Positions 28,795-38,052 of a DNA stretch of 64,000 nucleotides are shown here, one piece after another (within the stretch, counting starts at the first letter, position 1; every line of letters starts with the position of its first letter). Position numbers and translations under genes: made by a program. Below the pieces are notes generated by a model. The model was not told where the DNA came from. It worked only from the letters and a program-made list of their open reading frames with translations, and did not search any database. This DNA comes from Rubidibacter lacunae KORDI 51-2 (GTDB lineage Bacteria > Cyanobacteriota > Cyanobacteriia > Cyanobacteriales > Rubidibacteraceae), in contig NZ_ASSJ01000004.1 of assembly GCF_000473895.1 (NCBI RefSeq), forward strand, positions 124,001 through 188,000, in the 5' to 3' direction.

Positions 28795-29130
28795 CCCGAG
28801 ATAAAACGCATGCAGGACATTCTCCGAGAAAATCTTTCGCGTCCTGGTGACCTAAGTCAACATTCGTGGTGATGCGCGAGCTTCTCGTGCGCGTTCTTAT
28901 ATCCTTTTCTCGCTTGCAAACACATGACTTAGACGCACCGCTCGAGTTGACTGGCTGAGGACCAGAGCCGGAGTGAAACACGGGGGCACCGGGTTGCTGT
29001 CCGTCACCTCAAATGGTCGAACGGGCGGAGGGGGCCGGACTGGAGGGGAAGTTCTCTTGATTCAGATTCGTATCGCACCTTCCAGGAACTCCCCAGAGGT
29101 TTTTACTGCAGGGAACACTAGGCGATCGCC
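28795..29130. other. Gene-free stretch upstream of the 414-residue gene
   Basis: About 336 bases between mutM and the possible nuclease gene. There is a purine-rich segment (GGGCGGAGGGGGCCGG near 29025-29040), no convincing frame and no HIP1 site. It presumably carries the promoter of the 414-residue gene, but no consensus is clear. Confidence 0.4.
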
Positions 29131-30018
29131 TCAGCGAGCGGGCTGGCACTTAGGGCAGAAATGAGCCGATCGCCCCGCCAGTTTGATCCGCACGATCGTC
29201 GTCGCGCAAACGCGGCAGGGTTCGTCCTCGCGGCCGTACGTCCAAGCTTCGTGTTTGTAATTGCCGTTAACGCCGAGCAGGTTCGAAAAAGTGTTGAAGG
29301 TGGTACCGCCGCGCGCGATCGCGGTTTCCAAAACGGAGAGAATGGCAGCATGTAAGCGTTCGGTATCGGCACCAGTGAGGTCGCGCGATCTCGTGGCTGG
29401 ATGGATGCGGCTTTGGAATAGGGCTTCGTCGGCGTAGATGTTGCCGATGCCCGCCAGCAATGACTGATCGAGCAGCGCGGCTTTAATCGAACGCTCTCGC
29501 CCGCGCGATGCTGCGAGCAGATACTCCGGTGAAAACTCATCGGCAAAGGGTTCTGGACCCAGGCGCTGCAAACCGGTGATAACCGCCTCGACCGGGACGC
29601 CCGATGGCACCCACCACATGCGCCCGAAGGTGCGTGCGTCGACAAAGCGCAGCTCGCGAGCGTCGGGAAAAAACAAGCGCACGCGCACGTGCTTGCATAA
29701 CGGCTCGGACCGCGCCAACCACAGCAACTGCCCGCTCATTCGCAGGTGGACGCCCAACCAGCCTGCGGCTGACCCAGTATCTGGATGGCGAGCGGCGGGA
29801 GCGCTGGCATCTGGGCGATAGAGTCGGGCTAGCAGGTACTTTCCCCGTCGATGCCAGTCAGCAATCGCACTACCGGTCAACCCATCCAAGAATTCCTCAT
29901 ACGAACCGGGGCGGGCGATCGCTCGTGGGAGCAATACGTCTCCGCCCCAAATGGGATGATGTCGGGTCAGTCGTTCGAGACCCCGACGAACGGTTTCAAC
30001 CTCTGGTAACTCCGGCAC
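29131..30018 (-). CDS. mutM: Formamidopyrimidine-DNA glycosylase
   Basis: MutM/Fpg excises 8-oxoguanine and formamidopyrimidines and nicks the strand. The protein starts PELPEVETVRRGLERL, placing the catalytic Pro and Glu directly after the initiator Met. The H2TH motif region LLAGIGNIYADEALFQSRIH is intact, and the C-terminal zinc finger CRVCATTIVRIK...HFCPKC is complete. It is 295 residues, of normal size. It lies just downstream of psaE on the same strand (36 bases). Confidence 0.97.
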   Translation of the reverse strand: MPELPEVETVRRGLERLTRHHPIWGGDVLLPRAIARPGSYEEFLDGLTGSAIADWHRRGKYLLARLYRPDASAPAARHPDTGSAAGWLGVHLRMSGQLLWLARSEPLCKHVRVRLFFPDARELRFVDARTFGRMWWVPSGVPVEAVITGLQRLGPEPFADEFSPEYLLAASRGRERSIKAALLDQSLLAGIGNIYADEALFQSRIHPATRSRDLTGADTERLHAAILSVLETAIARGGTTFNTFSNLLGVNGNYKHEAWTYGREDEPCRVCATTIVRIKLAGRSAHFCPKCQPAR

Positions 30019-30054
30019 GGCCGGTTAGGCTCGCCTCGATATGAACCGCGCCGT

Positions 30055-30285
30055 CTACTTCTTCTTCGCAGGAGCTGACTCGACGACTTCGAGTTCGTGC
30101 TCGGCATAGTTGTTGGTGTTGAGACCCGAAGCGCTACCGCTGAAGCCGTTGTAATTGACGCGCTCGAAACGCACGATGACCGGGTAAATAATCCCGCTCT
30201 TATCGACCGTTGCTACGGTGCCGACATCGCCGAACCAGTAGGATTCAGGACGCAAGACCTTGACTTTATCGCCGCGTTTAACCAT
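30055..30285 (-). CDS. psaE: Photosystem I subunit IV
   Basis: PsaE is a stromal-side photosystem I subunit that helps dock ferredoxin and supports cyclic flow. The 76-residue protein reads [20 protein letters not shown], then [20 protein letters not shown] and [20 protein letters not shown], a small SH3-like barrel with the usual Ala/Lys tail. ATG 30285 has a GGAG site about 9 bases upstream. The promoter region and first codons are duplicated near 41.05 kb (see the repeat entries). This copy is complete. Confidence 0.97.
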   Translation of the reverse strand: MVKRGDKVKVLRPESYWFGDVGTVATVDKSGIIYPVIVRFERVNYNGFSGSASGLNTNNYAEHELEVVESAPAKKK

Positions 30286-30590
30286 GAATATTGTCTCCGC
30301 TTTGCTTGTGACCGACTCCGACCGACTCGACCGGTCGCAACCTAGATTCCAGCCTACCGTCCGGTAGCTGCTCGCAGGCGATCGCATGATTTAAGTTTTG
30401 TTTCAGCGTCTCGCCACCGCAAGCGGACGAAATGCGCCGGACGCTTGCCACAATCCAAAGTTTTCCAGATCGCATCGAGTTCGAGGAGGTGCTTTATCAG
30501 CTGCGAGTCGTGCGTCGGCTGCGGCGTCCAGAAATCGAACGGAGGGACACAGGTAAGCGCTGTGGCAGTATGAATCATCGATAACACTTT
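30255..30590 (-). repeat. Left copy of the psaE/DUF6391 junction
   Basis: From the first psaE codons through the leader into DUF6391 coding sequence, this segment matches 41041-41825 nearly base for base where both exist (for example CCGACTCCGACCGACTCGAC and GCGTCTCGCCACCGCAA). It is shorter because about 430-450 bases of DUF6391 are missing. Orientation is the same as in the right copy. The leader includes two GAGTCGGTC units that are also shared. Confidence 0.9.
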
Positions 30591-30599
30591 GGAAGACAC
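30354..30599 (-). pseudogene. DUF6391 gene with a large internal deletion
   Basis: The 81-residue frame begins like the intact gene at 41130-41810 (PPFDFWTPQPTHDSQLIKHL against PRFDFWGAQSTLDSELIRHL) and ends like it (LELDAIWKT, GKRPAHFVRLRWRDAETK). It lacks the roughly 145 residues in between, including both hydrophobic segments. The deletion is in frame, with CGAG shared at the junction, so the remnant stays open. A function without the core is unlikely. It lies directly upstream of psaE, in the same orientation. Confidence 0.85.
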
Positions 30600-30739
30600 C
30601 GATCGGGAAAAAGGTATAAGGCTGGAATCGATTCTATTCCTATGCTTCAGAGCTTATGTCTGTTTCAAGTCCCTACTGTTAAGGCCATCAGATCCTCCGT
30701 GCCGGCACCGTCTCACGTCAGGTCCCTCAACCCATCGCT

Positions 30740-31520
30740 ACTGGTGCTGCGGTTGGGACCGCCGCGTCAATGACAGCAAAGCAACCCCATGGCGGGGTTG
30801 CGCACTCCCATCGAGCGGGTCGAACACAGCTTGGAAATGCGCGCCGAAGGCTTGGGCGTTCGCGTCACCGCGAGCGTTAAGTCCGTCTCGCCCACCAGCA
30901 TCATCCCGTGGGAGAAGCAATTGGCAGGCTACTGTTCGGCATGTGTTCCGGCGGTGACCGACTAAGCCGAGATCGTGGTTGAGGGCGATGAAGCTTAAAC
31001 TCAGGTAGGGCAACATCGCCCTGCCAGAAAAGCCCGAGGTGGACATTGAGCCTACTGGATCGCAAGAGCCGTTAACGGATTGGTCGGCGCAAAGAATGGT
31101 TAATCGCTCAAGGGATGGGTGAGTTATGGGAATGGGCATCTCCACCGGTCTGCGTGCGACTGTTCGCCAATGGGGTGCGCCTCTATAGCCAGAGTCTCGG
31201 GGCAGTTGCCCCAATGGTTGACGCGAGCTCGGCATCCGGGAGCCGCTTATCGGAAGGTGTGGAGCGAGGGTCTGGAAGTAGTCTGTAAGGTGAAGGGGTC
31301 CCAGAGACTACCGCTACGAATTTGGTGCAAAGCCGAGCCTCTGTATCCGGTTTTCAGTGGTGCAGGGGAGGTAAATGCGAATCATCAAGAACCCTTCAAT
31401 CCCATTCTGCGGTGTCAATGTAGCGCCTACCGTCGGCGGCGGAATCTTTCTGCGAAGCAAGTAGCTGGACTACGCCGCAATGTGACGGTGTGGCGATTTG
31501 TACACAACTGGGGGTGAGTG
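30740..31520 (+). pseudogene. Decayed DDE transposase gene
   Basis: Fragments in different frames line up with one transposase. First comes an HTH-like part (LRTPIERVEHSLEMRAEGLG, SIIPWEKQLAG, from about 30795). Then AEIVVEGDEA-stop-TQVG, with a catalytic-looking Asp, follows at about 30965. Later come KVWSEGLEVVCKVKGSQ and VNANHQEPFNPILRC...AYRRRRNLSAKQVAGLRR...VHNWG to about 31517. At least two stops and two frameshifts interrupt it. I recall the pattern VEGDEVYTRVG plus ANHxEAFN from cyanobacterial insertion sequences but cannot fix the family (IS1-like is my guess). No ends were seen. Confidence 0.65.
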
Positions 31521-31886
31521 CGTCCGTTGCTGGAGATGGGAGTTTCGCCAAAAATGAAGTTGGACTGAGCCGAGGGACCGTTCACAATCGCTGAGATGCT
31601 GAGGAAACGAGGCTTGGGATCCATCTCCCCTTTTGCGATCGTCGCAAATTAAAAAAACTGTAAAAGATTTATAAGGAATGCTTCTACCGCATTAATTCTT
31701 TTGGAAGAAATGTAGGGCACCTCGTTACATTCGCTCGAGAAATTCGCTCTAGACCGAAGGTCGGCATGGCAGCACGAGCATTTCAGCCGCCGGAAGGCCA
31801 CAATCCGGTAATTTTTCGAGGTGCTCGTTAATTGATTTCAGGAATAATTTGCAATAAGGTGAAGTGCAATCCACCCACATGCATCT
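31521..31886. other. AT-richer gap upstream of the AraC regulator
   Basis: The gap separates the transposase fossil from the regulator gene. It contains AT-rich tracts (AATTAAAAAAACTGTAAAAG near 31649) suitable for promoters. No gene, tRNA or terminator is recognised. A Fur-box-like 19-mer was looked for and not found. Confidence 0.4.
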
Positions 31887-32906
31887 ATGCAATCGTGTCA
31901 TTCTGTCAAAGCGAGTACACTGCTGCTGAAAGAATCACAGCCGAGGAAGCTACAGGCATCGACTGCTCCAGGTATTAGTCAAGCCGAGTTGTTGCAACTC
32001 CCTGAGCCAGGATGTTGTGGTTCGATTCGGAGGTGGCAATTACGTTCTGGGCTGGAGTTGGTGATTCATGACGTGGGATTCCGCGAAAAGGTGGTGGTTG
32101 AGCGAGATTCATCCAGCGAATCGCCTCAACTCGGCTTGAGTTTTTGTCTTTCAGGTCAAATTCGCGGCATGGTTGCTGATACACAACAATCGCACCAGTT
32201 TCAGGTGGGACAGGTTAGCCTGGGGATGGCGAATGGTGGCAAGCGACGAGTTGAATACTCTGAAAGGCAGCGGATTTTGCTTGTACACTGCCATGTCCAG
32301 CCAGAGACGATCGGTCTATTCACCCAAGAATCTATCGGGCAGTGGCCACAGGCGTTGCGAGAAGCGATCGCGGCAGGTGAAGATCGCCTCACCTACTTTC
32401 AGTCAACCCCGATGACGCCGTTGATGACTGCCACGGTGCGTCAACTGCTGCAATGTCCGTTTCAAGGGATATCACAACGGCTCTATATGGAGAGCAAAAC
32501 TCTTGAACTGATGAGCCTCTACTTCGATCGGTTGTTGTCTGGCGATCGCTCACAGCAGTCGGAGAGTAATCTTAACCGCGATGAAGTCGATCGCATTTAC
32601 GACGCCCGAGATGTTTTGCTCAGCCGCATTAGTCACCCGCCCACATTAATGGAACTGGCTCATCAAGCCGGCCTTAACGATCGCAAGCTCAAAGAAGGAT
32701 TCCGCAAAGTTTTTGGCACTACGGTCTTTGGCTACTTACACAACCATCGGATGCAGCAGGCGCAGCAGTTATTACTGATGCCGGAAACCACGATCGCCAG
32801 CGTCGCTCAAGCAGTAGGATACCGCAGCCCCGAAGCTTTTAGCGTCGCTTTTCGTCGCACGTTTGAGATCAGCCCAAAGGCATATCAATTAGGAAATGGA
32901 CGGTAA
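31887..32906 (+). CDS. AraC-family regulator, PchR-like
   Basis: A 339-residue transcription factor. The C-terminal about 100 residues form the double HTH of the AraC family (PTLMELAHQAGLNDRKLKEG FRKVFGT, then TTIASVAQAVGYRSPEAFSV AFRRTF). The N-terminal about 220 residues fit the ligand-binding region of PchR-type regulators, which respond to siderophores and control TonB-dependent receptors. It is the first intact gene of the iron-uptake set. The likely target is the receptor gene at 34118, whose upstream region carries a 22-base-spaced direct repeat. The start is ATG 31887. Confidence 0.88.
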   Translation: MQSCHSVKASTLLLKESQPRKLQASTAPGISQAELLQLPEPGCCGSIRRWQLRSGLELVIHDVGFREKVVVERDSSSESPQLGLSFCLSGQIRGMVADTQQSHQFQVGQVSLGMANGGKRRVEYSERQRILLVHCHVQPETIGLFTQESIGQWPQALREAIAAGEDRLTYFQSTPMTPLMTATVRQLLQCPFQGISQRLYMESKTLELMSLYFDRLLSGDRSQQSESNLNRDEVDRIYDARDVLLSRISHPPTLMELAHQAGLNDRKLKEGFRKVFGTTVFGYLHNHRMQQAQQLLLMPETTIASVAQAVGYRSPEAFSVAFRRTFEISPKAYQLGNGR

Positions 32907-33033
32907 AGGTGGATGTGCAGATAGGTGGAAGGATGCTCAATAAGACCTGAGACGGATTTTTGCCCTTCATATTATGCTTGTTGTGAAATAAATTCAGCTG
33001 AAACCACCAATTCTCGGAATCACCTTTGCTCGC

Positions 33034-33960
33034 TTAGGCTGCCATCAGATAATAGTTCCACAGCCCCGCTGCTATCAACATCGAACGGTCGTCAAATCCA
33101 GGCTGCCGATTCCGATACACCTGTGATGAGATGCCTCATCGTTTCTGTCTTGCAAAGGCATGCTCGCACCGGACTCGCCCGCTCGTCCTTGGTTCTCAAC
33201 TTTCTACTACGCCGTCAGTTGTCCTCCCCTCGGTTTCTTGTGTGGAATCTCCACGTTGACGTACTCCTTCTGCAACCCCTGAAACCCCAAGTCCCCCCTT
33301 GACTATGACCTCGTCGGGTATCCACTCCCCCCAACCCTCAGCGTTGAGGATGCTTTTGTCGTTGGCTTTGCCTGGATACGCGACGCTGAAAACCAGGATG
33401 CGGCGGTCGGATGCCATCGCTGCCAGGTGTGTGCGGGTGTGGCGTTTCTTCTTCACCGAGTAGTCCGCTCGATGCTGCTCGCGGTCTTTCGCCCGCTACA
33501 CCGGATGTTCTGTCCCCTCGAGGATGACCTGCTTCACCTCGGGAAACGCCAGGACGAATTCTTCGATACTGGTCAGTTTGCGTTTGGGCAGCGCTAGCTC
33601 GGCACCGAGAGCGTCCGCCAGCAGTGGCTTGAGACGATGCATCCAGCGATTAGCTTGAGAGCGGTCGAGGTCGAACAGGAAACCGGCTAAATCAAAGGTG
33701 GGGTAGACCTTGAAGTAGAACCAGATGAAGAACAGCTTTTCCACAACTATGCCCAAGCGCGGTTTTCGACCTGCCCCGGCTGCCCGCTGACGGGGTAAGG
33801 GCTGCGGCGAGGCCGGTCAGCTTGAGCGAGCATTTGGGCGAAGGTCACTGCCAGTTGCTCGAAGGATTTCCGGTTCAGACCAGTCAGGGCATGGAGAATG
33901 CGGTCGTTTTAGGAGCGCGTTGGAGAGCCAGCTTGGGCTGCCTGATTTCCTGCTTCCCAG
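33034..33960 (-). pseudogene. IS5-type (DDE_Tnp_4) transposase, frameshifted
   Basis: Read on the minus strand, the pieces assemble into one transposase of about 300 codons. The order is LTGLNRKSFEQLAVTFAQML (about 33930-33870), then EKLFFIWFYFKVYPTFDLAG FLFDLDRSQANRWMHRL and FPEVKQVILEGTEHPV-stop (33756-33496). Next come KKRHTRTHLAAMASDRRILV and GWGEWIPDEVIVKGGLG (33456-33290), RVRCEHAFARQKR-stop (about 33160), and finally MLIAAGLWNYYLMAA ending at 33034. It has several frameshifts and at least two stops. It lies between the AraC regulator and the receptor gene. Confidence 0.8.
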
Positions 33961-33995
33961 ACGCATTATCGCCTAATTCATAACAGGCTTAGTGC

Positions 33996-34030
33996 AAAAA
34001 GTCCGGCTGAGACAGAAAAAAAGTCCGGCT
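33996..34030 (+). promoter_or_regulatory. Direct-repeat operator candidate of the receptor gene
   Basis: AAAAAGTCCGGCT occurs twice (33996-34008 and 34018-34030). The spacing is 22 bases, close to two helical turns, about 90-120 bases upstream of the TonB-dependent receptor start. AraC-family dimers typically bind such tandem direct repeats. A PchR-like regulator is encoded 1.2 kb upstream. The assignment to that regulator is inference; the repeat itself is plain. Confidence 0.55.
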
Positions 34031-34117
34031 AGCGAAGAAAACAATAAGGCGTGCCCGTTATTATCTGCAGACAGGCGTTAATGAGAAGCTTTCTTATTTA
34101 GCTTCTGCAGATTGGAT

Positions 34118-36739
34118 ATGAAGGTGAAGTGGAAGACATTGAGTGGCTGGTCGCTGCAGTTGACGGTGGGTGCGTGGTTATTGATTGGGCATGGCGCAAT
34201 CGCGGCGGATGCGCCTGAGTCTAAACCGGTGCAATCTGCGGATGCGTCTATTTCAGCTGAGGAGAGATCGGGAGCGACTCATGCGTCCGTCCCAGCATCC
34301 ACTGTTGATGGCTGGCGAGCGCAAGCCGAGTTGGCTGATGTGGTCGAAATCACCAATGTTCGAATTGAGGAAACCGCTGACGGTTTGAGGCTGCAATTAG
34401 CAACAACGGGGCAATTAGCAACCCCTGAAACAAGTGTGACGGGGAATGCGGCGATCGCTGATATTCCGAACGCCGTTTTGAACTTGCCAGCGGGAGAGGA
34501 ATTGATCGTCAGCAACCCGGCTGCTGGCATAGCTTTAGTGAACATCTCCAATCTACCCGATAATCAGGTGCGGATTGCGATCACAGGCACCGATGCGCCG
34601 CCCGCAGTCGAGATCGGCTTGGGAGCGATGGGCTTAGTCGCGAATGCGATCCCTAACGATGACACAGTGCAGGTAACTGACGAAGATCTAATTCAAATTG
34701 GGGTGACAGGCCAAGTTGTGGCAGATGACTATTTCGTGCCTGATGCCAGCACTGCCACCCGCACCGCCACCCCGATTCTGGATACGCCTGCTTCGATTCA
34801 GGTGATTCCGCGAGCGGTTTTGGAAGACCAGCAGGTGACGGCTTTGGATGATGCGTTGCAGAATATCGCTGGAGCCGCTGTCACTGAAACAGAGGGGAGA
34901 GGCTTCCAGATTAATTTGCGGGGCTTTGATGGTGTTCCCGTCTTTCGCGATGGGTTTCGCTTATACAGTCCCAACGATAACGGTGACGCCGCTGGTCAGG
35001 ACTTTCCGGAAATTGCCAACGTCGAGCGCATTGAAGTATTGCGAGGACCAGCCTCGATCTTATTTGGGCAGATCGATCCGGGGGGAGCCGTCAATGTCGT
35101 TTCGAAACAGCCCCTCGACGAGCCTTTCTATGAAGTCGGGCTACAGATAGGCAGCTATGAATTTGTGCGCCCGCGGATCGATATCTCTGGCCCCCTTACA
35201 AAAGATGGCAGCCTGCTCTATCGCTTAAACGCGGTTTATCAGCATGAAGACAGCTTTCGTGATTTTGACCAAGAGACCGATCGCTTCTTCATTGGCCCCA
35301 CCCTCACCTGGCGACCTACCGATCGCACCGAGATCGATTTCCGTTTAGAGTACCTGGACGATGAGCGCCCCTTTGATACGGGTCTAGTCGCCTTTGGAGA
35401 TGGTGTAGCCGATATTCCTCGCGATCGGATCCTGGGCGAACCGGACGACCGCATTGAGAGTGAATTCTTAAGCTTGGGCTACGATTTCGAGCATCGATTC
35501 AGCGAGAATTGGACTATACGCAATGCCTTCCGGTTTCTCAAAGATAACGACGACATCAGCGCGACCCTAAGTTTTCCGTTCATTGGCGGATTGGATGAAG
35601 CGACGGGCACCCTCAACCGCGTCTTTGCCGAACAAGTCGTGTCGAATGAGACATTAGCGCTACAAACCAATGTCGTTGGCGAGTTTTCCACCTGGTCAAT
35701 CGACCATACTGTGCTGATCGGGGTAGATTTAGCGCGCTATCGGCTCGAGTCGGAATCTTACACCGTCTTCTTTCCGCCCAGTGTACGGGTGCCTCTCAAC
35801 ATCTTTGACCCGGTCTATGGTGCAGTACCGCGCCCCGATCGCCTCGATGAACCCACTACCAGCGAAGAAATAGATACCGACAGTTTGCAAATTTACGTGC
35901 AAGACCAGATTGAACTGGTGGACAATCTCATTCTCGTGGCGGGATTCAACTACGAAACAGTCAGTCAGACAACTACAACTTTGCGGGGGGGCAGAACCAC
36001 GGAGGCAGACCTCAGCGAGGATGCGCTCAGCCCCCGGATTGGGTTGGTTTATAAACCGATTGAAAATCTCTCGCTGTACGCCAACTATGCGCGATCGTTC
36101 TTCCCTAGTGCGACGGTGACGGTGGAAGGCGACCCCCTCGAACCCGAGGAAGGCGAAGGATTTGAGGTCGGTGTGAAAACAGAATTGCTCGATCGCCGCT
36201 TGCTTGCGACGTTGGCTTACTTCAACCTCACTCGTCAAAACGTTGCCACCGCTGACCCGACAGATCCACGGTTTTCAGTTGCCACGGGCGAGCAACAAAG
36301 CCAGGGTGTTGAGTTGAACGTGATTGGCGAAATTTTGCCGGGCTGGAATGTCATCGGCTCTTATGCCTACATTGATGCCGAAATCACCGAAGACAACCAG
36401 TTCGATGTGGGCAATCGCCTGCCGGGAGTGCCAGAACATAGCGCTAGCTTGTGGACTACTTATGAGATTCAGACTGGCGACCTAGCCGGACTTGCATTTA
36501 GCCTTGGTTTCAACTGGGTTGGCGATCGCACCGGGGATTTAAACAACAGCTTCGACCTCGACAGCTACTTCTTGACCAACGCGGCGATTTCATACAAACG
36601 CGAGAATTGGCGCATTGGCCTCAATGTTCTAAATCTTTTCGATGTGAACTACATCGAAGGTACCCCCCGCACCCGTACGCGCGGTATCCAACCTGGCGAC
36701 CCATTCACGGTGCTGGGCTCAATTCGTTACGAGTTTTAA
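34118..36739 (+). CDS. TonB-dependent siderophore receptor with AMIN domain
   Basis: An outer-membrane ferric-siderophore receptor, 873 residues. A signal peptide (WSLQLTVGAWLLIGHGAIAA) is followed by an AMIN-type domain (about 68-165, VVEITNVRIEETADGLRLQL). The plug (about 210-320) reads ILDTPASIQVIPRAVLEDQQ, GFQINLRGFDG and VLRGPASILFGQIDPGGAVN. A long beta-barrel follows and ends in an aromatic residue (SIRYEF). AMIN plus plug plus barrel is the typical cyanobacterial SchT/FhuA-like form. I chose ATG 34118; a TTG six bases upstream is also open. Direct repeats upstream suggest control by the AraC-type regulator. Confidence 0.95.
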   Translation: MKVKWKTLSGWSLQLTVGAWLLIGHGAIAADAPESKPVQSADASISAEERSGATHASVPASTVDGWRAQAELADVVEITNVRIEETADGLRLQLATTGQLATPETSVTGNAAIADIPNAVLNLPAGEELIVSNPAAGIALVNISNLPDNQVRIAITGTDAPPAVEIGLGAMGLVANAIPNDDTVQVTDEDLIQIGVTGQVVADDYFVPDASTATRTATPILDTPASIQVIPRAVLEDQQVTALDDALQNIAGAAVTETEGRGFQINLRGFDGVPVFRDGFRLYSPNDNGDAAGQDFPEIANVERIEVLRGPASILFGQIDPGGAVNVVSKQPLDEPFYEVGLQIGSYEFVRPRIDISGPLTKDGSLLYRLNAVYQHEDSFRDFDQETDRFFIGPTLTWRPTDRTEIDFRLEYLDDERPFDTGLVAFGDGVADIPRDRILGEPDDRIESEFLSLGYDFEHRFSENWTIRNAFRFLKDNDDISATLSFPFIGGLDEATGTLNRVFAEQVVSNETLALQTNVVGEFSTWSIDHTVLIGVDLARYRLESESYTVFFPPSVRVPLNIFDPVYGAVPRPDRLDEPTTSEEIDTDSLQIYVQDQIELVDNLILVAGFNYETVSQTTTTLRGGRTTEADLSEDALSPRIGLVYKPIENLSLYANYARSFFPSATVTVEGDPLEPEEGEGFEVGVKTELLDRRLLATLAYFNLTRQNVATADPTDPRFSVATGEQQSQGVELNVIGEILPGWNVIGSYAYIDAEITEDNQFDVGNRLPGVPEHSASLWTTYEIQTGDLAGLAFSLGFNWVGDRTGDLNNSFDLDSYFLTNAAISYKRENWRIGLNVLNLFDVNYIEGTPRTRTRGIQPGDPFTVLGSIRYEF

Positions 36740-36762
36740 ATCGAACCTTCAACTTCCCACTC

Positions 36763-38052
36763 ATGACTCCAGCTATTCAACCGCGATCGCAAGCACAGCA
36801 GAAGTTGAGCCCCGCGTTCAAGTTCGTCTTGTTAGGCAGCCTTTACACGTCACAGTTTCTGCCGTCGGCATTTTTCTTTCAGGCTTTGCCCATTTTCTTA
36901 CGGCAGCAGGGGGCCTCACTGCAAGTAATTGGCCTATTGGGCTTGCTGACACTGCCGTGGATGCTGAAGTTTCTTTGGGCTCCTCTAGTAGATCGCTACG
37001 GTTCTCGTCGCTGGGGTCACTACAAATCTTGGATAGTCGTCACCCAACTCTTATTGGCCCCGATCTTGATTAGCTGCGCGTCAATGGATGCCGCCGATAA
37101 TACTTTGCGATTATTCCAGGGGGTATTTGTCGTCGTGACCCTGGCCGCCACCCAGGATATTGCCACCGATGCCCTGGCGGTGAGATTGCTGGCACCCCAT
37201 GAGCTGGGCTGGGGTAACGGCATTCAAAGTGCGGGCAGGGCCATGGGCGGCATCCTGGGAGGGGGCGTCATGCTGCTGGTGTTGAATCAGCTGGGCTGGC
37301 AGGGAAGCGTCTGGATACTAGTGGCAGGAGTGTTGCTGGCCCTGGTGCCGCTGTTCTTTTATCGAGAACCGGGCCGGAGGGCAGACCGTGATGAGGAAAC
37401 AGGATCTGATGGAGTGGCACGAGAGATCGCGAACTATGCCGAGACACTGCTGAGCTTTGTGCGGCAATCAGGTGCCCTGCTGTGGCTATTTTTCATCTTG
37501 CTTTATGTCACGGGCAGCAGCATGGCCGCCACAATGTTTCGTCCCCTGCTGGTGGATCTGGGCCTTTCCATGGCTGACATTGGTTGGATGACCGGCATCG
37601 TCGGATCGGGGGCCGCCATCGTCGGGTCCTTGCTGGCTGGGGGGCTAATTCATCCCCTGGGTTACAAGCGATCGCTGATTGTATTCGGCATCCTGCAGGC
37701 GATCGCAGTAATTGCGCTGATTCTACCCGCGATGGGCGTCCGCGATCCGGTAGTGCTCTATGGCGTCAGTACTGGGGAAGTGTTTGCCCGCAGTCTGGCC
37801 AATACCGCTCTGTTCACCGTGATGATGGTCAAAAGCCGTCGCGAAACAGCAGGCAGCGACTACACCCTGCAATCGTCGGTTTTCATTATTGGGCATCACG
37901 TCGGTGTGCCTGCCCTGAGTGGCTTTATTGCAACGGCGATGGGGTACACCAGCGTTTTTCTCATAGGCCTTGTAATTTGCCTGGTGAGTGCTTGGCTGGC
38001 GACTCAGGTCGTTAGCAGATCGGACTCAAAACACGGAATTGAGCCCTCCTGA
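36763..38052 (+). CDS. MFS transporter, RhtX/FptX-like (siderophore)
   Basis: A 429-residue inner-membrane protein with about 12 hydrophobic helices. The N-terminus (LLGSLYTSQFLPSAFFFQAL, then WMLKFLWAPLVDRYG) matches the RhtX/FptX group that moves siderophores into the cytoplasm; AmpG permeases share this pattern. ATG 36763 follows the receptor stop by 23 bases, so the two are probably co-transcribed. The frame is open to 36607, inside the receptor gene, but that stretch is not transporter-like. An export role cannot be excluded. Confidence 0.88.
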   Translation: MTPAIQPRSQAQQKLSPAFKFVLLGSLYTSQFLPSAFFFQALPIFLRQQGASLQVIGLLGLLTLPWMLKFLWAPLVDRYGSRRWGHYKSWIVVTQLLLAPILISCASMDAADNTLRLFQGVFVVVTLAATQDIATDALAVRLLAPHELGWGNGIQSAGRAMGGILGGGVMLLVLNQLGWQGSVWILVAGVLLALVPLFFYREPGRRADRDEETGSDGVAREIANYAETLLSFVRQSGALLWLFFILLYVTGSSMAATMFRPLLVDLGLSMADIGWMTGIVGSGAAIVGSLLAGGLIHPLGYKRSLIVFGILQAIAVIALILPAMGVRDPVVLYGVSTGEVFARSLANTALFTVMMVKSRRETAGSDYTLQSSVFIIGHHVGVPALSGFIATAMGYTSVFLIGLVICLVSAWLATQVVSRSDSKHGIEPS

